Program-made: the position numbers and the translations under genes
Source of the DNA: S010-25 sp964441285
Lineage (GTDB): Bacteria > Pseudomonadota > Gammaproteobacteria > SZUA-229
NCBI GenBank assembly: GCA_964441285.1
Contig: CAYTUK010000007.1
Span: 1-64,000, forward strand
DNA length: 64,000 nt
Direction: 5' to 3'
The notes under the pieces: generated by a model
Told to the model about the DNA's origin: nothing
The model's database searches: none
Seen by the model: the letters and a program-made list of their open reading frames with translations, nothing else
Part shown: positions 1 to 8,022 of the stretch, piece after piece
Layout: every line of letters begins with the position of its first letter
How positions within the stretch are numbered: position 1 is the first letter of the stretch

Positions 1-86
1 ATAGCATCATATATACGTGTAAGCAATGGACTGCTTTAATCACACAAACCAGAAAACGCATCCTGCGAGTTCCGTCATGTTGTGAC

Positions 87-401
87 TTGATTTGGGATAA
101 GTGGGGTCAGTGTAAATATTATTTGTTACGAAGGCGAAACTTGAGTAGTATGTTTATACTGACCCCACTTCTGCTCTTAAAACACCTGGAAAATCTGTCT
201 GATGAAGTTTTGGTGCAACGCTGGGCACAAGACCCTTATTACCAGGCGTTTACCGGCGACCAAATCAACCTGGTCATGTCAGCAGCTGCGTTCAACTTTA
301 AAAAGTGGATGAGGGAGGTTGCTTTTTGGCTTAAAAAACTAAAACAAATGAAAGTTGTGCTGGAAATATTTTTTCTTCGATGTAATGTCGTGACTGTTTG
401 A
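87..401 (+). pseudogene. Internally deleted IS5-like transposase relic
   Basis: The reading frame of about 104 codons joins an N-terminal piece typical of IS5-group transposases (LKHLENLSDEVLVQRW, then DPYYQAFTGD) directly to a piece resembling the C-terminal end of the same proteins (INLVMSAAAFNFKKWMRE). A full-length transposase would be over 300 residues, so the catalytic DDE core is missing. The fusion falls at the short shared string FTGD, as expected for deletion by recombination between short similar sequences. The first 30 or so codons come from the preceding inverted repeat and are not transposase. No intact inverted ends of an insertion sequence are visible. It is unlikely to encode anything functional. 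Family assignment rests on motif recall only. Confidence 0.55.
99..171. repeat. Inverted repeat with GGGGTCAGTGTAAA arms
   Basis: The left arm AGTGGGGTCAGTGTAAATA and the right arm TTTATACTGACCCCACTT face each other about 30 bp apart with one or two mismatches. Arms of the type GGGGTCAGnGTAAA are commonly seen around small transposase remnants in gammaproteobacteria (recalled, not checked). It directly precedes the transposase relic, so it may be a separate element or an insertion-sequence end. Confidence 0.5.
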
Positions 402-440
402 AGGCCTGAGGTGGATATTTTAGGATCGACTAACTATCAG

Positions 441-549
441 TGATATGAACTGGGGTTTATTGCTGTGACCGTCTGCCGCATGGAGCGGCGGTCGAGCGTA
501 CAGGGAGGTATTTACAGCGAGTCACAGCAATAAACCCCAGTTCATGTCA
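441..549 (+). repeat. Variant copy of the structured repeat with different 29-bp arms
   Basis: Arms at 441-469 and 521-549 are complementary over 29 bp with one mismatch (left begins TGATATGAACTGGGG). They enclose a core of about 51 nt that aligns with the core of the 133-bp repeats elsewhere in the window: CGTCxGCCGC, a small hairpin, GTCGAGC, then GGAGGTATTTACAGCG. The internal hairpin GCCGC-ATGGA-GCGGC is kept. The outer arms share no sequence with the other copies but still form a long stem. Apart from the relics, no gene is visible in 1-640. Confidence 0.75.
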
Positions 550-639
550 CCATGTATTAGCATAAATAATTTATCCTTATACAATATTTACACAGAAGAT
601 TAACGGGATAGCCGTGAATAAATATATCTAACGATGATA

Positions 640-2928
640 TTACTTTGTACTTAAGGTCACGCTTTCCAGATTTTCTGTCTCGCCAGTAACAACCCCGATA
701 ATAACACTCACCGGATAACCCAGCGTCTTTAGCTCGGTTAAACAGGCATCAGCATTGGTAGCTGGAATGGCTGCGAGTAAACCGCCTGAGGTTTGTGGAT
801 CGAACAGCATCGGGTAATGTTTGTGCCGGCGCAATTTATCGGAGTTTTTTATGGCTCGCATTAAGCGTACATTCTGTTCCTGGAGTGAACTGAATATGCC
901 CGCTGCGATCATGTCCAGTGCGCCGGCCATAATCGGCAGCATCTCCAGATTAATTTGAACGCTTTTAGCGGATGAGCGTGTCATTTCTATCAGATGACCA
1001 AGCAGACCAAAACCGGTAATATCCGTACACGCAGTGGCAGCATGGCGGTGCAAACAAAAACCGGCCGCCTGATTGGAAAGTAGCATACTTTGTAGTGCAG
1101 CATCGATCCAGCGGCCTTTGGCTTTAAGACGCATATCGGCCGCAAACAGTGTGCCGGTGCCGAGTGCTTTGGTTAGAATTAAAACATCACCTACCTGCAT
1201 ACCTGCTTTACGCATAACCTGTTCTCGGTTTACCAGACCGGTCACGGATAAACCGAACGATAGTTCTACGCCTTCACTGGAATGGCCGCCAACCAGCGCT
1301 GTATTGCTGGCGTTTAACACAGCTAAAGCCCCCGACATAGTTTGAAATAACGGGTCTTCAATCTGGCTTTCAATGCCATAAGGAATGGTGGCAATTGCCA
1401 TGGCTGACTGGGCTTCAGCGCCCATCGCAAAAATATCACTTAAAGCATGGTTAGCGGCAATCTGGCCAAAGATATATGGATCATCAATAAAGCTACGGAA
1501 GTAATCCACACTTTGTACCACCAGTTTGCCTGCGGGTACTTCGGTGACAGCGGCATCATCCGGGTCAGATAGTCCAATTACCACATCATCACGTGAAATG
1601 GGTTGCAGACGATTGATCACGCGTGATAAAACCGTACTACCTACTTTTGCACCACAGCCACCACAACGCATCGCCATGGCAGAGATTTCATGCAGGGTCT
1701 GTTTGTCTGTCATCGCTGCATTAAATGTGGGTGGGTTTTCCTGTTTCATATCCGGCAGCGTATTAAATTTTTCCATAAAGCGCTGGTCAATCCAGTTTTT
1801 TATTTTCCATAACCAGGCACCTTCCAGTGACCAGAAACTATGTGAAGCAATTGCGTATTGATTACCCGTGGTGATAAGACCGAGAAAGTTTTTTTGTGGA
1901 ATAAATGGTTTTAGTGGCTGTCCCTGTATCTGTCGCGCCAGATTACGTGCCAGAGGTGGCCCCTGGCGAACCGCAAAGACCCCGGACTTTGGTCGTGGAT
2001 GCTTGATTACTGATGCAATGTCACCGGCAGCAAAAACGTTATTATGTGAGCTGGATTGCAGGTAATCATTGACGGCAATAAACCCTTCAGCATCTACATC
2101 AAGACCGGCTTCGGCTAACCAGACGGGTGCTCCGGCATTGGTGACCCATAAAACGGCATTGGCCGGATAAGATCGAGCATCATTATTACACAGCAAAGTA
2201 CTCTGTTTGACCTGTTCGACACGATGGTTCAGATGGATTTGAATGTTGCGTTGTTTAAGAATACGATCAAAGCGTTTCCTTACCTGTTTATTATGTGTGG
2301 GTAATATGTGTTCACTGTCGCAAAATAAATCAATATGTAAAAAATCATCGGCATGCTTTATTGTCGTTTTTGTTGTGGCGAATAAATGCTGTAAACGGTA
2401 TTGTGTTGCCAGCGCCATTTCCACGCCACCGGCACCACCACCGACAATGGCCAGATAAAAATTTTCAGTGGTGTTGAGTATTTTATTCGTCAGGCTTTCC
2501 CACTGGTTTAAAAAATGATCAATGGGTTTTACCGGCAGGGTATATTTTTCCGCACCGGGAATGTGCAAAGTCGTAGGACGCGAGCCGATATTGATTGATA
2601 AAACATCAAAGTGAATCGGTGGCCGCCCAGGACAGAAAAGCTGGTTTTCAGTTAAATCCAGTTGTTCTACTTCAGCATGATAAATCCGCGCATGGGCAAA
2701 TTGCGCCAGCGGGCGCAAGTCAATATGTGTTTCATCATAACTATAATGGCCGGCAACATAACCCGGCAACATCCCCGAATAAGGCGTATGTAAATCCCGT
2801 GTAATCAGGGTTAAACGCAACCCCGGAACTGGGTGCATGGCAAAATGCTTTAATACCGAGAGATGGCTGTGGCCACCGCCAACTAATACAAGATCTTTAA
2901 GAATCGGGATTGTGCTGGTATTGTCCAT
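640..2928 (-). CDS. selD: FAD/NAD-dependent oxidoreductase fused to selenide, water dikinase
   Basis: This 762-residue fusion has an N-terminal flavoprotein half and a C-terminal SelD half. The N-terminal half (about residues 1-390) has a Rossmann FAD motif VLVGGGHSH near residue 14 and a second dinucleotide motif IVGGGAGG near 165, as in type II NADH dehydrogenase-like proteins. The SelD half (about 418-762) starts with CGGCGAK, where the second Cys matches the catalytic Cys/Sec position, so this is the Cys form. It also has LSDPDDAA, VGGHSSEG and DPQTSGG. SelD makes selenophosphate from selenide and ATP for selenocysteine, selenouridine or selenoneine. The redox half presumably handles the selenium substrate (inference). 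No selA, selB or mnmH lies in the window. Divergent from the egtD-like gene. Confidence 0.93.
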   Translation of the reverse strand: MDNTSTIPILKDLVLVGGGHSHLSVLKHFAMHPVPGLRLTLITRDLHTPYSGMLPGYVAGHYSYDETHIDLRPLAQFAHARIYHAEVEQLDLTENQLFCPGRPPIHFDVLSINIGSRPTTLHIPGAEKYTLPVKPIDHFLNQWESLTNKILNTTENFYLAIVGGGAGGVEMALATQYRLQHLFATTKTTIKHADDFLHIDLFCDSEHILPTHNKQVRKRFDRILKQRNIQIHLNHRVEQVKQSTLLCNNDARSYPANAVLWVTNAGAPVWLAEAGLDVDAEGFIAVNDYLQSSSHNNVFAAGDIASVIKHPRPKSGVFAVRQGPPLARNLARQIQGQPLKPFIPQKNFLGLITTGNQYAIASHSFWSLEGAWLWKIKNWIDQRFMEKFNTLPDMKQENPPTFNAAMTDKQTLHEISAMAMRCGGCGAKVGSTVLSRVINRLQPISRDDVVIGLSDPDDAAVTEVPAGKLVVQSVDYFRSFIDDPYIFGQIAANHALSDIFAMGAEAQSAMAIATIPYGIESQIEDPLFQTMSGALAVLNASNTALVGGHSSEGVELSFGLSVTGLVNREQVMRKAGMQVGDVLILTKALGTGTLFAADMRLKAKGRWIDAALQSMLLSNQAAGFCLHRHAATACTDITGFGLLGHLIEMTRSSAKSVQINLEMLPIMAGALDMIAAGIFSSLQEQNVRLMRAIKNSDKLRRHKHYPMLFDPQTSGGLLAAIPATNADACLTELKTLGYPVSVIIGVVTGETENLESVTLSTK

Positions 2929-3061
2929 ACAGAAAAAATATTTAAGTCAGTTAACAGCTTGAAGGGCGTAGTTTACTGTATTTCTTCTGACTATGGTTTA
3001 GTTAAATGATACTCGTTAACAAACACCAGTATTATTTTATAAACCACTCGTGCCTGATCCG

Positions 3062-3197
3062 TTACTAATAGTACAGATGCAAAGGCTACGCATTGTTCAA
3101 GACCGTCAGCCGCAGAGATGTGGGTGTCGAGTCGACAGGGATGTATTCACCGCGTGTCTTTAACCATGGATCGCCTTTTCATTCGTTGCAGCAATAA
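3062..3197 (+). repeat. Structured repeat, copy A (about 136 bp)
   Basis: Begins TTACTAATAGTACAGATG and ends CATTCGTTGCAGCAATAA. The core runs from GTTCAAGACCGTCAGCCGC to CACCGCGTGTCTTTAAC. The small hairpin is CCGCA-GAGA-TGTGG, whose C-to-T change against other copies keeps pairing as G-U. The second hairpin TGTCG-AGT-CGACA is perfect. It lies in the 487-bp gap between divergent selD and egtD, where no other gene is visible. Confidence 0.85.
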
Positions 3198-3415
3198 ATA
3201 CTCAGTGTGATGTTCGCCGCTGAAATAATTAGCATTACCTGAAGCACCAGGCGATTAAACAACCATGTTAATATCTCCTCTGTTTATATATTAAAATAGC
3301 AGTAAAATTACGCATCCTGACAGGATGGATGAAACGGGTACTTGCTATTGTTGCAGTCAAAGCGTTACTGCGATAGGGTTGGTTTTTTTACTTGCTATTT
3401 TGGCTTACGTTCCAT

Positions 3416-4387
3416 ATGACAGAATCTATTTCCAGGCAACGTTACCAGTTTTATGATTTACATCCTGAAACCGCAGATTTTCGTGCAGATGTCATTCAGG
3501 GTTTAAGTGCGGACGCGCCCGCTATTCTGCCGAAATATTTTTACGATGAAGCAGGCTCTCGCCTGTTTGCGCAAATTTGTACCACGGAAGAATATTATCC
3601 AACACGCACAGAAGTTGGCATTATTCGCGATAATATTGATGAAATTGTTGTCACACTGGGAAAGCAGTGTCTATTGATTGAGCCGGGCAGCGGTGACAGT
3701 TATAAAGTTCGTCTGCTGCTGGATGCATTGCGACCCATTGCCTATTTACCGATGGATATATCCAGACTTTATCTTCAGGCGGAAGCGCAAAAACTGGCGG
3801 CTGAGTTTAGCTGGTTAAATGTGCATGCGGTGTGCAATGATTTTACCCGCAATCTGGAATTGCCCTACAAGGTAAAGTCAACACGAAAAATCGCCTTTTT
3901 TCCGGGTTCTACCATCGGCAATTTTTCCCCGGATCAGGCCTTGAATGTATTGCAGGAAATGGGAGCAATGGTTGGAACTGACGGGGGGGTGTTGATTGGC
4001 GTTGATTTGCAGAAAGACAGTCAAATTCTGCATGCCGCTTATAACGATAAAGCTGGTTATACGGCACAATTTAATAAAAATTTACTGAGCCGAATGAATC
4101 GTGAGCTGGGGGCAGATTTTAATCCTGACTATTTTAAACATGATGCTTTTTTTAATGCGCGGCAGCATCGCATAGAAATGCATCTGCTAAGTGAAACCAA
4201 CCAGCAGGTGCATATTGATGAACATGTTTTCAGCTTTGAGAAGGGCAAGTCCATTTTGACGGAATATTCTTATAAATATACGGTTGAACATTTTCAGCAA
4301 CTGGCAGAAAAAGCTGGCTTTGAGCGTGTAAAAACCTGGGTGGATACTGAGCAGTTGTTTAGTGTTCATTATCTACAGCGTATTTAA
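3416..4387 (+). CDS. egtD: EgtD-family histidine N-methyltransferase
   Basis: This 323-residue protein belongs to the EgtD family of SAM-dependent methyltransferases that trimethylate histidine to hercynine, the first step to ergothioneine. It has the family N-terminus LPKYFYDEAGSRLF, EEYYPTRTE, the SAM-binding stretch LIEPGSGDSYKVRLLL, and FFPGSTIGNFSP. The length is that of the family. The ATG at 3416 fits the usual N-terminus; a TTG at 3392 would add eight residues. Neither has a strong ribosome site. No egtB or other ergothioneine gene is adjacent, so the substrate is not certain. It sits 17 bp upstream of mutL, probably by chance, and opposite selD, which is notable because ergothioneine-type chemistry also makes selenoneine. 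Confidence 0.85.
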   Translation: MTESISRQRYQFYDLHPETADFRADVIQGLSADAPAILPKYFYDEAGSRLFAQICTTEEYYPTRTEVGIIRDNIDEIVVTLGKQCLLIEPGSGDSYKVRLLLDALRPIAYLPMDISRLYLQAEAQKLAAEFSWLNVHAVCNDFTRNLELPYKVKSTRKIAFFPGSTIGNFSPDQALNVLQEMGAMVGTDGGVLIGVDLQKDSQILHAAYNDKAGYTAQFNKNLLSRMNRELGADFNPDYFKHDAFFNARQHRIEMHLLSETNQQVHIDEHVFSFEKGKSILTEYSYKYTVEHFQQLAEKAGFERVKTWVDTEQLFSVHYLQRI

Positions 4388-4404
4388 CAAATAAAAGTTC
4401 AGTA

Positions 4405-6279
4405 ATGAAACCCCCGCTTATGCCAGCACGAATCCAGTCTATGCCCACTCAACTGGTTAACCAGATTGCGGCCGGTGAGGTGGTTGAGCGCCCGGCTTCG
4501 GTGTTGAAGGAGCTGCTGGAAAACAGTCTTGACGCGGGTGCGACGACGCTTCGCATCGATATTGAGCAAGGTGGAATTAAACTAATTCGTCTTTCCGATA
4601 ATGGTTGTGGCATACATAAAGAGGATCTGGTGTTATCGCTTTCGCCGCATGCAACCAGTAAAATTCGAAATATTGAAGACCTGGAGCAGGTGACCAGTCT
4701 GGGTTTTCGTGGTGAGGCTTTACCCAGCATTGCGTCGGTGAGTCAGCTGAAATTAGTTTCTCGCCAGACGGACGATGAGAATGCCTGGCAACTGGAAACG
4801 CACAACAGTGTGGCATCGGCTATTCAGCCCTCGGCACATAATCCAGGCACCACCGTTGAAGTGCGTGATCTGTTTTTTAATATCCCCGCACGGCGCAAGT
4901 TCCTGCGTACTGAGAAAACCGAGTTTTCTCATCTTGAAGATGTGGTTAAACGCATTGCGCTAAGCCGTTTTGATGTCGCCATAACGCTTCAGCATAATCA
5001 GCGCGTAGTGAAACAGATTCGTCCAGCCGTAGATCGGCTGCAACAGGAAAAACGTATTGCGGCAATCTGTGGATCGGCATTTATTGAGCAGTCGGTTTAT
5101 ACTGATTTTTCTTATGAAGGCAAACATTTGTGGGGCTGGATAGCGCAGCCAACTTTTTCACGCAGCCAGGCGGATATGCAATATTTTTATGTCAACGGGC
5201 GAGTGGTAAAAGACCGACTGGTGACACATGCGATTCGACAGGCGTACCAGGATGTATTGTTTCACGGTCGCCATCCGGCCTATGTGTTATTTCTTGATGT
5301 TGACCCTGCTACTGTTGATGTTAATGCCCACCCCGGTAAGCACGAGGTTCGGTTTCGCCAGGGGCGCAATGTGCATGATTTTCTGTTTAAGGCAATTTAT
5401 AAAAGTCTGGCAGAAGTGCGCCCAGATGATGGTCGGTCGCATGATTTAAGTCACTTTTCATCTGCTGTAAGTAAAATGGCTGGGCCATCAGGCAATGGTT
5501 CTGTTGCGGCCAGTTATAGGGGCGATCGAGGTGGTTCCGGCACAAATTCCCCGAGTTCACTGCCGCAGTATAGTTCGCAACAGAATCTTGGTCTGGCGGT
5601 CGCTGAGCAGCAACGTGCTTATCAAACGCTGACCATGCAAACAACGGCATTAGCCAATGCGATGTCAACGCTTAATGAATCTGAAGCGGCCGAGATTCCT
5701 CCCCTGGGGTTTGCGCGAGCACAGCTACATGGTATATATATTCTGGCGGAAAATGTACAGGGTCTGGTGCTGGTGGATATGCATGCCGCGCATGAGCGGA
5801 TTGTTTATGAGCGACTCAAGCAGGCGCATGCAGGCAACGGGATAGTATCGCAGCCGTTATTAGTCCCTGTTATGCTGGCCGTGAGTGTGAAGGAAGCAGA
5901 TCTGGTTGAGGAGCAACCAGACATTTTTAAACAGCTGGGTTTCGAGGTGGGCCGAACGGGAGAGGAAGCTGTACGCATCAGGCAGATTCCAGTTGTACTG
6001 GCTAATAGTGATGCAGAAGCGCTGTTACGCGATGTACTGGCCGATCTGGTCCGCCATGGTAGCAGTAGCCGTATTCGTGAAGCCATAAATGGGATGCTGT
6101 CAACAATGGCCTGTCATGGTTCGGTACGCGCAAACAGAAAACTCACGGTGCCGGAGATGGATGCCTTATTGCGCGATATGGAACAGACAGAACGTAGCGG
6201 ACAATGTAATCATGGCCGACCTACATGGATTCAGTTGAGCATAACTGAACTGGATAAACTGTTTAAGCGTGGCCAGTGA
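4405..6279 (+). CDS. mutL: DNA mismatch repair protein MutL, endonuclease type
   Basis: This 624-residue protein is full length. The N-terminal GHKL ATPase has NQIAAGEVVERPAS (about 15-29), LDAGAT, DNGCGI and TSLGFRGEALPS. A variable linker follows (about 340-435), then the C-terminal dimerisation domain. Near residue 458 it has DMHAAHERIVYE, which matches the DxHA(x)2E(x)4E metal-binding motif of nicking MutL proteins with Met in place of Gln. ACHGSVRAN and CNHGRPT follow, as in MutH-independent systems. It therefore probably nicks DNA itself (inference). ATGs at 4420 and 4441 are alternative starts. It is the first gene of the mutL-miaA-hfq-hflXKC series. Confidence 0.96.
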   Translation: MKPPLMPARIQSMPTQLVNQIAAGEVVERPASVLKELLENSLDAGATTLRIDIEQGGIKLIRLSDNGCGIHKEDLVLSLSPHATSKIRNIEDLEQVTSLGFRGEALPSIASVSQLKLVSRQTDDENAWQLETHNSVASAIQPSAHNPGTTVEVRDLFFNIPARRKFLRTEKTEFSHLEDVVKRIALSRFDVAITLQHNQRVVKQIRPAVDRLQQEKRIAAICGSAFIEQSVYTDFSYEGKHLWGWIAQPTFSRSQADMQYFYVNGRVVKDRLVTHAIRQAYQDVLFHGRHPAYVLFLDVDPATVDVNAHPGKHEVRFRQGRNVHDFLFKAIYKSLAEVRPDDGRSHDLSHFSSAVSKMAGPSGNGSVAASYRGDRGGSGTNSPSSLPQYSSQQNLGLAVAEQQRAYQTLTMQTTALANAMSTLNESEAAEIPPLGFARAQLHGIYILAENVQGLVLVDMHAAHERIVYERLKQAHAGNGIVSQPLLVPVMLAVSVKEADLVEEQPDIFKQLGFEVGRTGEEAVRIRQIPVVLANSDAEALLRDVLADLVRHGSSSRIREAINGMLSTMACHGSVRANRKLTVPEMDALLRDMEQTERSGQCNHGRPTWIQLSITELDKLFKRGQ

Positions 6280-6386
6280 TAAAAAATTAACCATCGAGGT
6301 ACGCTATGCACAGAGAAAATGGGGTGATAGACAATGAACTTGCCGATATCGGGGTTAGTGCTGTTGTAGACATGCATTAGCGTTAT

Positions 6387-7361
6387 ATGGATGATTTAGT
6401 TATACAGCCGGGTTGTTCACCCGATTCACCGTTTACGGTTTTTATTATGGGACCAACGGCAACCGGTAAAACGGATCTTGCGGTTGCGCTGTATAATGAA
6501 TTACCAATGCAAATAATCAGTGTGGATTCTGCGCTGGTTTATCAGGGTATGGATATTGGCAGCGCCAAACCTGATGCCGCCACACTTTTGCAGGCACCAC
6601 ACCATTTAATCGATTTTATCGACCCAGCCGACAATTATTCTGCCGGGCAGTTTCGCACTGATGCGCTGGCTCTGATGGAAACTAACCGTCATGAAAAACA
6701 GATACCACTACTGGTTGGTGGGACGATGTTGTATTTCAATGCATTGCAAAAAGGCATGGCAAATCTGCCTGATGTGGATGCGTGTGTACGTGAGAAGCTG
6801 GCGTATGAAGCTGTCACAACAGGCATTGAGGGCCTCTATAAGCGTTTGCAACGGGTGGATCCAGTCGCAGCAACAAGAATTCATCCAAATGATCAACAAA
6901 GGATCAAAAGGGCGCTGGAAGTTTTTGATGCTTCAGGTGAAACATTAACTTCATTCTGGCAGCAACAGGCCCAACAATGTTTCCCCTATCGGGTGGTGAA
7001 AATTGCGCTGGTACCGCCGGATAGAACCGAATTACGGCAACGAATTTCTCGGCGATTTGATTTAATGCTGAAGCAGGGTTTGATTGATGAAGTGGCAACA
7101 TTGCGCCAGCGTAAAGACCTGCACCCAGGCTTGCCAGCTATTCGTGCTGTGGGTTATCGACAGGTATGGTCGTACCTGGAGGGTAAGTATGATTTTGATT
7201 CCATGCGAGAAAAGGCTATTATAGCGACAGCGCAGCTGGCAAAGCGACAAATGACCTGGTTAAGAAAAGAGCAAAATTGTAATTTTATTGATCCGGCGCA
7301 ATTAAATGTTAGGAAAGTTTTGAAAAATCTCAGAAATTTACTATCATCAGGAGGAAGTTGA
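6387..7361 (+). CDS. miaA: tRNA dimethylallyltransferase
   Basis: MiaA transfers a dimethylallyl group to N6 of adenosine 37 in tRNAs reading UNN codons. The 324-residue protein has the P-loop GPTATGKTDLAVAL (about 22-35), the substrate-binding SVDSALVYQGMDIGSAKP, LVGGTMLYFNAL, and the C-terminal RAVGYRQVW and KRQMTWLRK. The length is normal. The 107-bp gap after mutL holds no other gene. It is followed 122 bp later by hfq, the classical gammaproteobacterial order. Confidence 0.97.
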   Translation: MDDLVIQPGCSPDSPFTVFIMGPTATGKTDLAVALYNELPMQIISVDSALVYQGMDIGSAKPDAATLLQAPHHLIDFIDPADNYSAGQFRTDALALMETNRHEKQIPLLVGGTMLYFNALQKGMANLPDVDACVREKLAYEAVTTGIEGLYKRLQRVDPVAATRIHPNDQQRIKRALEVFDASGETLTSFWQQQAQQCFPYRVVKIALVPPDRTELRQRISRRFDLMLKQGLIDEVATLRQRKDLHPGLPAIRAVGYRQVWSYLEGKYDFDSMREKAIIATAQLAKRQMTWLRKEQNCNFIDPAQLNVRKVLKNLRNLLSSGGS

Positions 7362-7483
7362 GTAATGAGAGTTCTAGTGCGAGTCGAACTGTCAGTAAAT
7401 TTGACTGTCGTAGTGAACACGAGATGAGCAGCGTATTACTAGATAATAAAGTCTCCGATAATAACAATAACGAGGAGTTGGCC

Positions 7484-7729
7484 ATGTCAAAAGGGCATCA
7501 TTTACAAGACCCTTATTTAAATGCATTACGTAGAGAACGTGTCCCAGTATCAATTTTTCTGGTTAATGGTATCAAATTGCAGGGGCAGATAGAATCGTTT
7601 GACCAATTTGCAGTACTGCTTAAAAATACAGTGACACAAATGGTCTATAAACATGCGATTTCTACCGTTGTGCCCGCGAGGCAGATAAAATGGACGAGTG
7701 AGAGCAATGAGGCTTGTGCGGATGACTAA
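7484..7729 (+). CDS. hfq: RNA chaperone Hfq
   Basis: Hfq forms a hexameric ring that pairs small RNAs with mRNAs. The 81-residue product begins MSKGHHLQDPYLNALRRE and contains the Sm1 motif IESFDQFAVLLKN and the Sm2 motif YKHAISTVVPAR with the RNA-binding YKHA. The ATG at 7484 is preceded by GAGGAG with good spacing, so the long upstream in-frame extension (back to 7358) is not used. The C-terminal tail is short. It lies between miaA and hflX; a repeat-filled gap separates it from hflX. Confidence 0.97.
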   Translation: MSKGHHLQDPYLNALRRERVPVSIFLVNGIKLQGQIESFDQFAVLLKNTVTQMVYKHAISTVVPARQIKWTSESNEACADD

Positions 7730-7757
7730 TCTATAGCTAATAAAGTATAGCTAAATA

Positions 7758-7777
7758 AAGGAACCTCTGATCAATTC
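7758..7777. repeat. Half copy of an AAGGAACCTCTGATCAATT palindrome
   Basis: AAGGAACCTCTGATCAATTC matches the left arm of the complete small palindrome at 22281-22359. A facing arm is not recognisable here, so this is a partial or decayed copy. Confidence 0.5.
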
Positions 7778-7859
7778 GTGAAGTCATAACTTACAAATTG
7801 AGACATCTATTCGGTGTGGTAAAACTTCGCAATAGCCAGCTATTTCCTGTGTTTCACGC

Positions 7860-7955
7860 CTTGAAGCTGAAGCATTCAGGTTACATTTACCGCGTGTCTT
7901 GAACATCAGATAGCTTTTTTATCTGGTTCAGTAATAGGTGGTTATTTTTATTGTC
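7860..7955 (+). repeat. Decayed copy of the structured repeat (right half)
   Basis: Only the right half is clear: TTTACCGCGTGTCTTGAAC at about 7889-7907, then ATCTGGTTCAGTAATA, as in copies H and I. The left arm and the two core hairpins are too diverged to align confidently. It lies in the 293-bp gap between hfq and hflX, which holds no gene. Confidence 0.6.
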
Positions 7956-8022
7956 TCGTGTCACTGCTGCCCCGTTAGCGATCAGTGATAAGATGGGTGG
8001 ATAAACAGGTAGAATTGATTTT

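Noticed and set aside
3062..3197. tRNA or tmRNA gene in the hairpin-rich core
   Set aside because: No acceptor CCA, T-loop or anticodon layout could be placed; the folding only superficially resembles a cloverleaf.
6306..6380. 24-codon frame between mutL and miaA
   Set aside because: Too short, no ribosome site and no recognisable motif; probably chance.
7358..7483. Long N-terminal extension of Hfq
   Set aside because: The family start MSKGHHLQDPYLN at 7484 has its own strong ribosome site, and the extension has no family similarity.
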